NCBI RefSeq assembly: GCF_050948215.1
Contig: NC_135161.1
Span: 2,638,830 to 2,702,829, forward strand
Reading direction: 5' to 3'
DNA length: 64,000 nucleotides
From: Halictus rubicundus
Lineage: Eukaryota; Arthropoda; Insecta; Hymenoptera; Halictidae
Position 1 is the first letter of the stretch, and each line of letters opens with the position of its first letter. This document shows, piece after piece, positions 1 through 13,500 of this stretch. A program made the position numbers and the translations under genes. The notes beneath the pieces are model-generated. The model saw only the letters and a list, made by a program, of their open reading frames with translations, searched no databases and was not told where the DNA came from.

Positions 1-250
1 ACTCGCTAGTTTATCTGCAATTTCTACACTTTCCATTTCTACAATAGAGGGCGCTCTAGGTTTAAAGAAGACTAAATGCGACTATTTTAATTATAATACA
101 TTATAATACATTAATTATAATTTAAATACATTTCTGTTTTTTCTATAAAGGGATGAAAAATAGTCGCGTTTAGCGCGCGTCCTCTATCGTTGTAACTGAA
201 ATGGCAGGAGTTGCAGTTACTAAACTCGTCGCTAGATGATTTAATGGTGT
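1..250. repeat. Palindromic element cut by the window edge
   Basis: Bases 1-95 and about 155-230 are imperfect inverted copies; for example gcgactatttt on the left pairs with aaaatagtcgc on the right, and tacaatagagg with cctctatcgttgta. The form is that of a foldback MITE whose left end lies outside the window. Family unknown. Confidence 0.55.
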
Positions 251-1316
251 GGAGGCGCTGGACTAACCGTCTAAACTCGATCCGTAACCGCAAACTTACT
301 GCCTATATCTCCTAGCAGACGTTGCTGATTTCTGCCATTCCCTGGTTAGACTGACTGGGTATTTTTATGAAAATATGTTTACAACATTTTCATTCATGAA
401 TTAATTTGAATTCCCTCTTTGCATAATACCTTTTTACACATAATTTCATAATTTATCCAAAATATTAGACATTCCATTAAAAAAACTGAAGGTGTCCTTC
501 ATATCTCGATAAAAAAGCAAAGTAATAAAAAACAGATTAGAGCACTGTATGTCCCCCAGAAAACTGTGCAACTTTTGTTTGAAACATTTTTTCGTACAAC
601 AAATAACTTACAAGTTATTTGAGATCGTCACGTTACTAGACTCACCCTGTATATGATAATTTGAACTATTTAAAAAATGAAATCTCTAACTTAAAAGACC
701 GGCGTTGGACATATATCCGGTGAAGTGACTTTCCAGGAATTTATTCTTACGGTATCAGTAAGAATAAGAAATAGGTCGTGCGAGAAAAAGACTAAAATAA
801 GTCGGCTCGTATCAAAGTGGGTCATCGTATCAAAGTTAACGCTTCCAATGAGGGGGGGGGGGACTCATGGCCATATATCCGGACAGAAATGTGGTCGTGT
901 ATGCGGACATCCCCACATTTTACACCGTAGTTGTACAGTATTTTTACGATCTCCAATTTTATACACAAAAATTTAATTTGCGAAAAAAAGGATTGTTTTT
1001 TATTAATTGAACAAATAAGGCTTTTACAGTTTGTGTACGTTCAATTTTGTGAGTAACTGTAGATAGTAGTAATGCCACATTATTTTTGCTGTATAAAATC
1101 ATTAATTTCAATCTTAAGTTTACTTGTAATAAATCTTGTAGATAAGTCGATTATCTAAATGACTATAATAATTTTTCAATGACACGATTCTGAAACTGCG
1201 GCTTTAGATCTTTTAAATAGTATGGTATAAATTTGTTTCGATTAGGGATTATGTACTCAGCATTATTATTTATCATAATATAATTCGTGATCAATTTTCA
1301 TATTCTATGCACTTAC
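251..1316. other. Collagen intron, no gene seen
   Basis: AT-rich intron sequence downstream of exon m. A caccctgtatat end near 643-655 resembles the termini of small mariner-like elements, but no partner end was found. A G run lies at 851-861. No coding similarity recognised. Confidence 0.5.
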
Positions 1317-1510
1317 CGGAAAACCTACGGGTCCTTCATTTCCTGGAGTACCAGGGGCGCCACGTAATCCTTGATCTCCCGGCATTCCTGGGTATCCCTT
1401 CAATCCGACGGGACCTTGGCGCGCTATACCCGGAGATCCAGGTATTCCTGGTGCACCTGGATATCCTTCATCACCAGGACGCCCTTGAGCACCTTTTGCA
1501 CCATCATCTC
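1317..1510 (-). CDS. Collagen IV exon m, last visible exon (residues 712-776)
   Basis: 194 nt. The acceptor is tttttgtag; the exon begins GA, completing the glycine from exon l, and ends in phase 0 at CCG|gtaagt. It has one interruption, GIARQ, in an otherwise regular helix. The helix must continue beyond base 1, because no stop or NC1 sequence appears. Confidence 0.94.
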
Positions 1511-4500
1511 CTACAAAAATTTATGTTCATTGTTAAGTTCTACGAACCACTCTTCCAGTTCTTTGAATTTTGACAAAGCAATTTTTTCATACTTTTATAA
1601 TTAACCACACGGTAGAAAACTGTGTCAATTGTAACTTGCATCGTTTTATCAGAGTTAGAGACACGTTTTACATATTCTTCTCCACGAAGATGTATTGTAA
1701 GAAGAAGAAGTACAAGTACAGTTTTTTTCTCGATATATGTCCCAAATATCTAGCCGATTAAAGTCCCAGAACTATCCCCACTGCCGCGAGGTGTACGCCG
1801 TGAGGGACTAAGAGGCTGGGACTGGCTTCGGGCGCCGAGGAGTGTAAACATAATATGGGTCGGGCATATCGGTGTGAGACGAGCAGACCATTACTAATTC
1901 AACAACAAAACTTCTTTATTCTTCATTATTTTTTATGGGACTTTCACCAACGTATTCGTGGCATTTTTCTAACGAAAATGATACCAAATATGATATAATT
2001 CCGATTATATTTAATTGTGTAATGAACGATTCAAGTTTTCGGACGCAAAGAAGGACAGCGTATCGGAAAGAAAGGGACGCGAAGGGTCGGGAAAGATGAA
2101 AGACTGGCGTGAGCTCAGACCTTTAAATAAAAATTTAAACATTTTTATTACCAATTATTGTTTTATGAGACTTTCACCAATATATTTGTGGAATTTTTCT
2201 GATTAAAATGATGCCAAACACGATATCATTCGGATCATGTTTACACTAATTTTCCGTTAATACAATGATAATGGGAAGTAACTTTCATTAAACAAGTAAA
2301 TGTCATCGGAATTATATCATATTTGGTATAATTTTTATAATTAGAAAATGCCACAAATATGTTGGTAAAAGTCCCATAAGAAAATAATGAAAAATAAAGA
2401 AGTTTTGTTACTGGATTATTAGTGGTCTCACATCGATACACCCGACCCGTATTATGTTCACAATCCTCGGCGACCGTGGCCATTCGAGCTCCGCTGTCCT
2501 TTTCTATTATGTGATCTTATTGTACATAAAAAGACCACAATTTTCGTAAGATACTTTTTTTTTTATCTGCGCACCAGTTTCGGAGATATTTAAAGAAAAG
2601 TAGAGCGAGTCATACTTATACCGCAAGAAAGTTTGTAATTTCTTTATAACTATAACAAATTTTTAAAATGTTCTCCGTTGTTTTATAAACAATAATACAG
2701 ACTCTACATTCCTGTAAAATTCAGCAACGCAAATCGTTGACGCTTCCTGGTTGTGTTTTATAAACAACAGACTTTGTGTCTCCAGAAAAAGAAGTCGACT
2801 GGAGTTAGATCTGGTGATCTTAGTGGGAATCGATTGTTTAACCACTGGCGAACTGGTAACGTGTAATGCGTGGGAGAAAAGTTCCTCATTTAACAAAAAA
2901 TTGCAGTTTTCATCTCTTTGGTTTTCAAGACTTTCTGTTATAAGTGGACCAATGATGTCGTTCAGTTTTAGATACAGATTGTCATTCAAATTCTCTTGGA
3001 AAAACAGAGGACCTATAATAGCATTTCTCTATTATAAGATGTGGATTTTCCTTACTCCAATAACGACAGTTATGACGATTTACAGCATCATTTAAGAAAA
3101 AAGTGCATTCGTCACTAAAACAAATGTTTTTAATTAGATTAGGAGTGACGTTGATCATATTTGTTAATTCCTCACAAAACTCAATCCGCCTGGCAAAGTC
3201 ATCTTCCAATAACTCTTGATGCAACTGCATTTTATAAGGATGAAACTTGTTATGTTTAAGTAATTTGTGCACAGATTTCACTGATACAACAGTTACCATG
3301 GAAACTTATCGAATTGAACTAGTAGGATTCACAGTAAACTGTCCTATAATTTCGATTTGATCAGCTTCTTTTATGAATTTTGGCTGGTTTCTTTTTAAAT
3401 TTATCACCGATCCTGTTTCCTTAAACTTTGCAAGTAATTGTAACAAGTACGTATGAGAAATATGTGTATCAGGATGTCTCTCATTAAACGTAGCAGTAGT
3501 TCGACGAGCACTCTCATCGGCTCCATAAATAAAAATTATTTCTACTCGTTCTTCTAAAGAATACTCCAGTTTATACAATTAATTGTACTACGATATAGTA
3601 TCTCTTATTACGATGATTCACACTTGACTAATAGTGCAATTTTATATTGAAAGACAGACAACATAAACAAGAGATAAATAGAGGACAATTTTGTTTTCAA
3701 ACGGTACGTGCTAGTACAACTAGAAAACATCAACGATTTGCGTCAAAGAATTTTACACAATAATATGCCTCGCTCTGCTTCTCTTTAAATATCTCCGAAA
3801 CTAGTGCGCGGATAAAAAAGTGTTCTACGAAAATTGCTGGTCTTTTTACGTACAATAAGATCCCATAATAGAAGATATAGGTTTCCATATGAAAAAACAA
3901 AGTTGACCTTCAAATGACCTTGAAAACGCCACCCAAATAAAGAACTGATACTGTCCCCCTCTTTCCCTCTCGAAATCCTTGGACACGTGGTTTATACTTT
4001 TTTAATATCTTTCATGCTAGGGTACAATGTGGCATTTTTGATGTGCAAATAACAAACAATAAAATAAGTAATTTCAAGCTGATAATCTGGAAGATCTGCT
4101 TATCTTATTTTCCTATTTAATATAAGCGACAGCGTTTTCCGTAACTTCTCACCTGGAGCGCCAACTTCTCCTTTGAATCCTTTTTCTCCGTCGAGTTTTA
4201 TATCGTGTTGCGAAGATTCTCCTGGTTCTCCTTTCCTTCCTCTTTCACCTTCCGCGCCTTTCATCCCCGGAAGACCGGCGATACCTGGATCTCCTCTCAA
4301 TAATTCACGCGGTACCTGTGCGTCGTCACCTCGCTCACCAGGAATGCCATCTATTCCTGGAAGTCCGTCTCGACCAGAAGGTCCTGGAGGTCCATGATCA
4401 CCCTACAAACAAAATAGGTATTACGAATATAGAAGTTACTCCAAATGAGACACCTTATAAGTATGTTGAGAAAGAAAAATAATATTATCATAGGATTGAA

Positions 4501-7500
4501 TCTGGACAAGAAAGTCTCCGAATATTTTATACGAATTCTAAGAAATATATTGTAGAACGGACGATATTTCAGTCTGCCCACAGTTTTATTTATCAATTTT
4601 TTTGAACATATTTTTAACAGTACTTCTTGTAAACACGTTATCTAGCCTTTCTATCGTTCCTAATGTAACAGCTATTGTCTACTTTGATACTCTGGATCAA
4701 AATTCACCCGTGTACCGCCGTCGGAGGGGTTAAGAAAATATAAAGAGGGTCGCTTACGGAACTCCTATACTTTCTAGAAGAACAGTATTTGTTCAAACAT
4801 ATAGTTAATTACAAGCTAAAAATTCAGATAACTTTGGTTAACCTTTTCTCCCTTAGGTCCTGGTGGGCCTGTGTCACCAGTAAGACCGAATTCGCCTTTT
4901 GGGCCCCTTGGCCCTTCTGGACCAGGATAACCCTTTTCACCAATGTCGCCAATTAGTCCTTTTAATTGTCCTCGAGGCAGTATGATTTTTCCTCTTTCTC
5001 CTTTAGGTCCTTGAGATCCAGCGATTCCTGGTCTTCCACTATCGCCTTCCAATCCTGTTGGTCCCATAATACCAGGTTTTCCGTAAGCTCCTTTCCGTCC
5101 ACGTGGTCCCGTCAATCCAGGAAACCCAGGCGCTCCAGGATAGCCGTTCAGTCCAGAGTCACCACGTTCACCCTTTTCACCAGGCAATCCTATGTAAATA
5201 ACGACTATGTTATTATTTAGATGTACTCGTTACATTAACTGATCAAACTGGTGATTAAATTGTTAGATTAGATTTGAGCCACGGGGTGTCGTGAGCTGGA
5301 TGACGCGCGCGGTGTCCTATTAGATTAGGCATTGTGGGGGGGAGACCTTTACTTCCCCCGGGGTGTCATTATTGGGGAGGGGGGGGCGACGAGTTGTTTT
5401 CGATACGAGTTCCTCGCCGTCTCCCGTTAGCTCAGGGACGTCACCGTGGTAGAGTTAGTGGGTATACTACTCTAGGGAGGAGTCCCACATATTCCCTTCT
5501 CTTTCCCCGGGGAGGGCGGGGAATTCGTAATGCAATTACCACCACGTAAAAAAAAGAAAGATTACATTTAAGAATAAACTATATTCGAAAGAGGACTCCA
5601 TCATAATAGGCGCCTGCCTTGGGCCGTTTTCATAATACGTGATCGAAAGGCACATAAGTTCGATAGCTTATTGTCAATGAATCGCAGTTCCCGTCTTTCG
5701 AAAACAGACCACAGTAAGTAAGTAAGTACTTATTGTAGCACGCAACTTCGTTTATCGCTAATACCCTTATTCTCTTAATAACTTTTTTTATTAAACTTGG
5801 GTAAGGGACTCAATTACTAATAATTGGTCCAATTACATAATGAATATTTTTCGTTCAAATCAGTTAATCTCTTTTTTAAATATTCATTATAGTTTAAAAA
5901 TAAGTATAATTAATATAGTCACAGTAATTGGGCACCTTACCCTATTTGTATGTAACTTGCTGTGGCCTACATTAACATTTAGAATTTTTCTATAAAAGCC
6001 CAATATCATTGGTTTCCGTCGTGCAATCAACTACTTCAGATAATTTTTCATCTCTCATTCATATTTTCGTTTATTGTTTTTTTTTGAATTGTAATAACTC
6101 GGGTATTATTGGTTTAGTAACAACTATTATTGCTGGTGGCATGATATTTTTTGTTAATCGATAAATAATATTAAACGTGATACAGAAGTATGCTAAAATA
6201 GAACAAAATAGAAAAATTGGTAAACGTTAGCAATATTCATATTTCATATTTACTGTAAGGAATGTTGAATATAGACCATTTATAGTGTGAGCAGAAGTAT
6301 CGATCGAAAGACTGCAAACGTTTCAAAGCTTGAGCCATCTACTTCATTCAGTTGAATCATAAATATTCCGTTGTAGACACGGACAATGTAAAATACTAAA
6401 TAAGTTAGAGAACGACAACAACAAATCTATTAAAATCGGATAGCTGTTGCTTACGAGAATAATGATTACCTCATAAAGATTAACGCAAGAATTTAAAAAA
6501 GAAAAATGGAAGATATTTATAACGTAGCTTCGTATTTGTACTTTATTTATATTCGTGTTGTACAAATTGAATTAAACCCAATCATAAATTTGGATCTTCT
6601 GGATTTAGTTCATCGATTTTAGTATGGTAACGTTATGAATTCACTGTAAATTCAATTTACAGTTATAACTGACTGATGTTTCTGCATAGAAATGCTATCA
6701 TCATTAGTTGCGCTAGTAAACTGATATTGTCTCGTCAATCGCAAATGGAGCGAAACTGTAGGATAATGTATGTAACTCATCAGACACCAATTTTCAAAGC
6801 CATACTCGGAGAGCGGGATATCGTTGACAAGCATCTTGACAAATTTTCAGATAACTTTGATAATTAATTTTCATTATCGTTTATTTCTGTTGATCTTGTT
6901 AATCTGACGGTGTTGTTCGAATGTTTCCTAAATAATTTTCTAATAGCCCAAATATTTTGACATTACTCGTCGAAGGGATTATAATTTGCAATATTATTAA
7001 TTACAGTCAAACCTGTTTTTGTGCGGTCCTTTTCTATGCGATTTTTTTTGTGCGATTTGTTTTGCGCGATTTTTTTTATGCGGTGTATGAACGTTAACGA
7101 TGTTGGCATTATAACACCCTTGTAATGTTCTCATCACAACAAGATGCGCGTTTTGGATTACGACAAGTAGCATTGAATTTGTGCATTTTGAAAATTTCTC
7201 CATGTTTAAAATGAGAAATTACATTTTTTTAAATGTTTCCATGTGTAATTTAATTATTTATTTTGTTTGGGAAGCACTTTCACGCCATTTCCTAAATCTT
7301 TGACATATTTTCTAAGTGAGACTTTTTTTATGCGGTCCCTCTCCACCGCACAAAAACAGGTTTGACTGTATGTTATTGCAATTTGTGTGTTACACATCCG
7401 GTGTATTTTATTTTTCATTCATGTTCGAACGGCTGGTTCTTCTAATTTGAGAAGGCGACTTTGTTTGACTGTTGCTGAATTCGATATACATACCTGGTGT

Positions 7501-10500
7501 ACAAACGCCACAATCGTCACCCTTCAAGCCTTTTGAACCTCTGAAACCTGGAGCACCGGGCCATCCGTCCGGACCTGGAAGTCCTGGTAATCCTGGCAGT
7601 CCACGTTCACCTTGAGGTCCTTGAATTCTAATACCTTTGCCAGGAAAACCTTTCGGACCTTTTCATCACAGAAAAAATCGTTATTATTATTATTATTAGT
7701 TGTAGTAATATTATTGTTACTATTACTACATTCAAAGTCTAAAATATTATACTTTAATATTTGCGCTCTAATTAGACTGCTATCATGCCAGTGTGTGTGT
7801 AACATCGTACATCAATTATTTTGAAAAATGTTACTTAAATTATTCATTTATAGTTCAAAAATTGATATTCGGATAAATATTTACTATTTAACAATAATGT
7901 ACAGTAATTTTTAGAGAATTGGACAATTTTTAGACGATAATATCGATCATATCTTTTAATTTCTTTAAATTTGCTTACATTACGAAACGTATTTATACGT
8001 TTATACACTACCCTGGGCAGAAAATATTTGATTAAAATCGTCAGTATGAGCGAATTATTTGGACATACATTAAATACGAAGAATAGTAAAAATAAAATTG
8101 TATATACATACACGTATAAGAGAAATAGGGTGTAAAACTTGATGATATTTTAAAAAAATATTATTACAATTATGAATTCTTTTGCCTTTTTACTAAATAT
8201 AAAATAATAAGCCTGTCTACATCTATGTGAAAATTATAGAGAAATTTAAAAAGCATAACAACGTACTAGAACACTTTTTAATATTTCTCACGGTGAAGAT
8301 GACGATAGAGATCGTCAAAAGAATGTTTTGAATGGTTCGGGACGATTAAACTCTTCCTTAAATCAACGCTTAATATGCTCATTCTCTATATTGTGAAACA
8401 ATAAACATGTTTATTTTTACATTAATGTTTTCTTTATAGATGACGGGTATTATCATTATTGTATTTGCCTTTATCGTTAATGGAAATATTTTCTATATTG
8501 GAAATATGAATAATTACAAACATATACACTACATCTGTTTGATTGAATAATTTTTGCCAGGGATAGTATTTAACATTTAATTTGATACCCGTTTCCTATT
8601 GTTAACATACGTTTCTTGAGTAACAAAAAAGAATACCCTTACATAAATATCGTTATGCTGTAACGTTGAGTCGTTACAGTTCTCGTTATTAAATTGGACA
8701 ATTGTTGTAATCGTTCGATGGCAATGGAAATAAAGATGTTTAAAATAATCGTTACCAGCAGTGCCGGGGTCACCACGATCTCCAGCTGCTCCTAAGCGAC
8801 CAGGTGTTCCATGTTTCCCGTCGAAACCTGGTGGTCCAATAATTGTTACACCGGGAAACCCTTTTGGTCCAATGTCTCCAGGGGGGCCAACCAAACCTGG
8901 AGGGCCCTGTGTGCCCATCTGTCCAGGTAGACCTATCGTAATACAAATTGAAACATTTTTGTAACATTTCGATACATTGCCAGCAGTTTACGTACAAGGA
9001 CTATTCTTAAATACGTACCATCAGACCCCGGCTCTCCTTTCACTGAAGTCCCTTTTGGTCCTGGCGAACCAGGAGGACCGGCAGGTCCTGGAGGACCAGG
9101 TGGCCCAATGTAACCTACTTTACCTGGTAAACCTGGCGTTCCTGGCTGTCCCATTGGACCAGAAGGACCTAAATAAAAAGAAGTGATTGTTAAAAATATT
9201 TCAATTGTTTTTCTACATTTAGAAAAATCTATAAAAATGTTCCCGATCCGGTACTCGAATAAATGAGAACAAACCTAGATCCCCCTGAATTCCAATATTT
9301 CCTTCGATTATTTCGTCGAGTTCCGGTATATATTTTCCAGGTTCTCCGGCTGCTCCTTGTTTACCGGGAGCTCCTTGATTTCCTGCTTCTCCGGGCTCGC
9401 CCTAAAGATATTTGCAATGCTTCTAACTTTAGGGTAATTTATGATTTTCTTCGTTTAAGAAAAACAGATACTAAATAAACAGCTATTTTTCAGCATTCAT
9501 AATTATGCAGAGGGGCGGGTATACATTTTTCATTTAGATTCTCCAGATACTAAGGAGTGTCATTTGATTTTGTTATTTGCATATAATAAATTTAGCATAA
9601 TAAGATTTAAAAAAAGATAATATCAAAGAAACACGCGACAAACTGATCACATGAAGTGTATGTATACTAGTCGTGTAAAAATATATTAAAATTCTGTTTA
9701 AACAAAATTTTTGTTTTCATATGGATTATCGACTATAGTTAGTAACTTCGACTATAGTTACTTACGTCTGTTCCGACTGATCCTGAATTTCCAGCATAAC
9801 CTGGAGCACCTTTCTCTCCCTTTTCGCCCGGAGGTCCAGTTGGACCGTCTACGCCCTGTTTTCCTCTCGGTCCGTCACCACCTTGCTCTCCTTTCATACC
9901 CTTAATACCCAGAAACCCTGGACGACCCTGCGTACAAATTTTACAATCAGTAAATGCACTTTGATGGCGTGTATGGAGCTCGAGGTCATTGGAGGTGGGA
10001 CTGCTGAAACTCACTTATACCCCGTTTCGTTTATTGTGATCTGAAGATTTGATCTTCAATCAAATTCGACGATATTACTTACCCGAAGACCTTTAGCACC
10101 TAATTCTCCCCTCCGTCCGCGTTCACCATAGTCCCCGTGCATCCCTTTGTAGCCTTTAGATCCCTTCACCGGTGTGGACCCGGTTCTCTTGATGTATTCA
10201 GTTCTACTAGACGGCCCAGGATCACCCCTGTCTCCCTGTTCACCTGGCGCACCTTTCACGCCGTACACTGTATCACCAGGTTCACCTTGCATACCTGGTA
10301 AGCCGCGCTCGCCTGGATAACCCTAAGATGAAACGATTATTTTCACACATTTTGTATAGAGTCATCAAACAAAGGGTATAACAAAAGTGCCCCTAAACCA
10401 AATTAAATTTACAATAGGCCATTCGATAGCTTATCCAAAGAAAATATTTTATGCCCATTTTCAACCCTATATGTCGACATGGGGATTAGTAATAGGGTAA

Positions 10501-13500
10501 CAAAGAAAATCAGGTTTTTCCGTAATTTCTCTTATCCTCTTCAGTTCAAAATTCTGAAAAAAATCAGGCATATTTCAACTATTAGAATGCATGTCTATGA
10601 ATTTTTTAAGAATTTTTAGCTTCGAAACTGAATCTTAAAAAATATAAAATTTTTGAAATGCCGATTTCTGGTAGAAGTTATGATATACTATGTTCATATG
10701 TTTACAGTTTTAGCATCTCGTTATGGTTGTTAACATATAATTTTTTTAGATTTTTCAAAGTGGAGTCACATAGCTAAAAAAATTAAAAACCGCTATTTTT
10801 TACCTTTTTTATGCCAATAATGAAATTTGAATCGTTTCCAATCCAAGATTGTATTAATGCTTTTCTACTACTTAGAACTTTTGGCATGTTTTTTGAATGA
10901 AACATAATCGTCACATCCCCAAAGTTTGTCGCTTCTTAAACTGATTCAAATTGACGAAATAAATATAGCACATAAAAATGGCATATGCTGTTATTGCACA
11001 AACTTTTAAACTTATATATCTGCAACGCATATGCAATAATAGAAAATTGGAACAAAATTAAAAATAGGAAATACATTTCTAGAATATAGAAATGACGTTA
11101 TTTTCAATCCAACTCCCACATATTTATCTTTTTTCCATAAAACTATGCATTTGTATATATATATATACACTGTCTAGTCATGAGTGAACAATTCAAAATT
11201 TTGAAAAAAATCAGGCATATTTCAGCTATTAGAATGCATGTCTGTATTTTTTCGGAATTTTTAGCTTCGAAACCGAATTTTAGAAGATAAAAAAGATTGA
11301 AATGATTAATAACGAAGTTTAATAATGAAGACGAAGCTAAGAAGTGGTTGAACGTTCCTGAAAAAATTCATAGATATGCATACTAATAGCTGAAATATTC
11401 CTGATTTTTTCCTGAATTTTCAATTTAAGAGTTCATAAACAATTTTGTCACCCCATTACTATCCTCGATGTCGACATTTAGGGTTGAAAATTGGCACAAC
11501 GCATTTTCTTTGGATAAGCTATCGAATGACCCATTAATTTGGTTTAGGGGCACTTTTGACCTCCTTATCCGGCTATACCCTTTATTGAGTGTGTCTTAAT
11601 GATACGCAATATAAGTTTCAGTGCTTAACAAGACCGCTTTTATTAGATTCTCTTACATTGCACATTAACTGAAGGCGTGATTCCCGAGATTTGTATTTGG
11701 GTATAGAAGTTCATTACTTGGTATAGCCTCCAGTGCAATTCTCCATTATTATTACTCTCCGTTATCGCACGCTTTTACTCTTGAGAATACAACGCTACGT
11801 GCCGAATTGAGAGAGTTCTACAACCAACTTTCAGCTTAACAATAAGAATTATTCGAAAACGCAGAAGTACTAAGTTAACCCGTAAATTCATGTCCTTTTT
11901 TTAAATTATATGCAGATTAACATATGATAAAATATTTCCTGAAATTAACGCTGCGAACAATGCCATCCCCAAAATCATCCTTATATTCACGGCAAAATTG
12001 TGAAGATCTCATGAGAATCTTTTTTTCGTAAATATTATTTGTTATAGTATTGAAATTAAAATTTTTTAGATCCATCAGAAAGTACAGTTAATATTAATTA
12101 ATACTCCATGATGATGCATTTGAAAATCCAGTTTATGCTTTTTTTTCAACGTCAAGTGTGGTTTTGTTTTGCTACAATAAAAAATTATATCCACTATCAC
12201 CGTAATATGTAAATATGCAACAACCGTTAAAATAAAATGCAGGATACAATGAGATTAGGGTAAGGGACCCAATTACTGTGGAGTACCAATTACTGTGCCT
12301 ACAAGGTCATTCCACGCGAAATCGGACACTTTTTGGAATAGGTAATGTTTCGGATTTTGTTCAGATTTAAAAATGTTGTAGTCTCAAAGGATTTTTCAAT
12401 ATCTTAAAAATTGTTGATTTTATAGACGTGTAAAAAAGTGTCACCCTTTTTGCATTAAATGGCTCTTTTTTCTAGCATAGCTTCCCAGTCGCTGCAACAT
12501 TCACTTAAATAATTCACTCAAACAATTTTAAATAATTTTTAATTTCATCAATTTTAAAGTCTCCGCTTTTTGAAATCTGGTCACAATTCTGGTAAAGGGG
12601 TCACTTGTGGCTATATCCTTATTCCTCTTCAAATTTTTAAAAAGGTCCTTTCTATGAATAAATCGCATTTGTTTAAAACAATTGCAAAATGAATGGTGAA
12701 AAATAAATTTTTTTTAAAAAGGAAACATTTTCAGTAGATACTCTTATGTTTTCACTATAAGCTTCTAAAAACCCATTTCCATGGGTTTGTTAGTTTTACT
12801 CCTATAATTTAATGAAAAGAGGGTGACACTTTTTCTTACACGTCTGTAAAATCAACAATTTTCTTAGGTCACTAAAGACTGCTACATATTAAAGTTTGAA
12901 CAAAATCCGAAACAGAAGCTATTTCAAAAAGTGTCTGATTTCGCGTGGAGTGTCCCCATATTAATGACACATGTTTAAAGAAAAAGAGATGTTCAATTCA
13001 TTTAGAGCACACTGGGCTGAATAAAAAAGCCTTTGTAAACATAGGTCAAAAGGTCAACATTTCAAATATGAACATTTTTGTTTGCTAGCATTATGATCAA
13101 CTTACTTCCAACCAGACCTGGGCAAAATTTTGAGAAAAAATATTAAAAATTCTATTTTAAACAGTATAATTTAATGTGGTTCAAATAAAATACTATTGTA
13201 CTTGAGATAGAACGAAAAATTTCGGCAAATAAAATATTTTTATTTTCATAAACAGATTCATAACAAAGTATTATGTGTAGCTTAATTACGAATATTTGTG
13301 TGCAACATGTTGATAAACAGACGACAATATCGTAATAACATTACACGCAACAAAATATCAGAAAAGTATAAGTTACTATCAACTATTTGAAATACTATTT
13401 TACACAGTCCTACAAAATAAGTCTCATTATTTTCAATATTTTCCAAATAAAATACTATTTTCAAATAATATTTCAAAAACTTTTTCTTATAAATAAAGTA

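Noticed and set aside
5440..5480. tRNA-like stretch (gttagctcagggacg..)
   Set aside because: It resembles part of a D-arm only; no acceptor stem, anticodon arm or T-loop can be built around it.
5334..5549. 71-codon frame in a GC-rich patch
   Set aside because: Low-complexity Gly/Arg/Pro translation of G and C runs, no domain.
8761..8964. Plus-strand Pro/Gly-rich open frame (MPGSPRSPAAPKRPG)
   Set aside because: Antisense shadow of collagen exon i; Gly/Pro codons read as Pro/Gly on the other strand. Similar shadows occur at 4173-4397 and 53655-53909.
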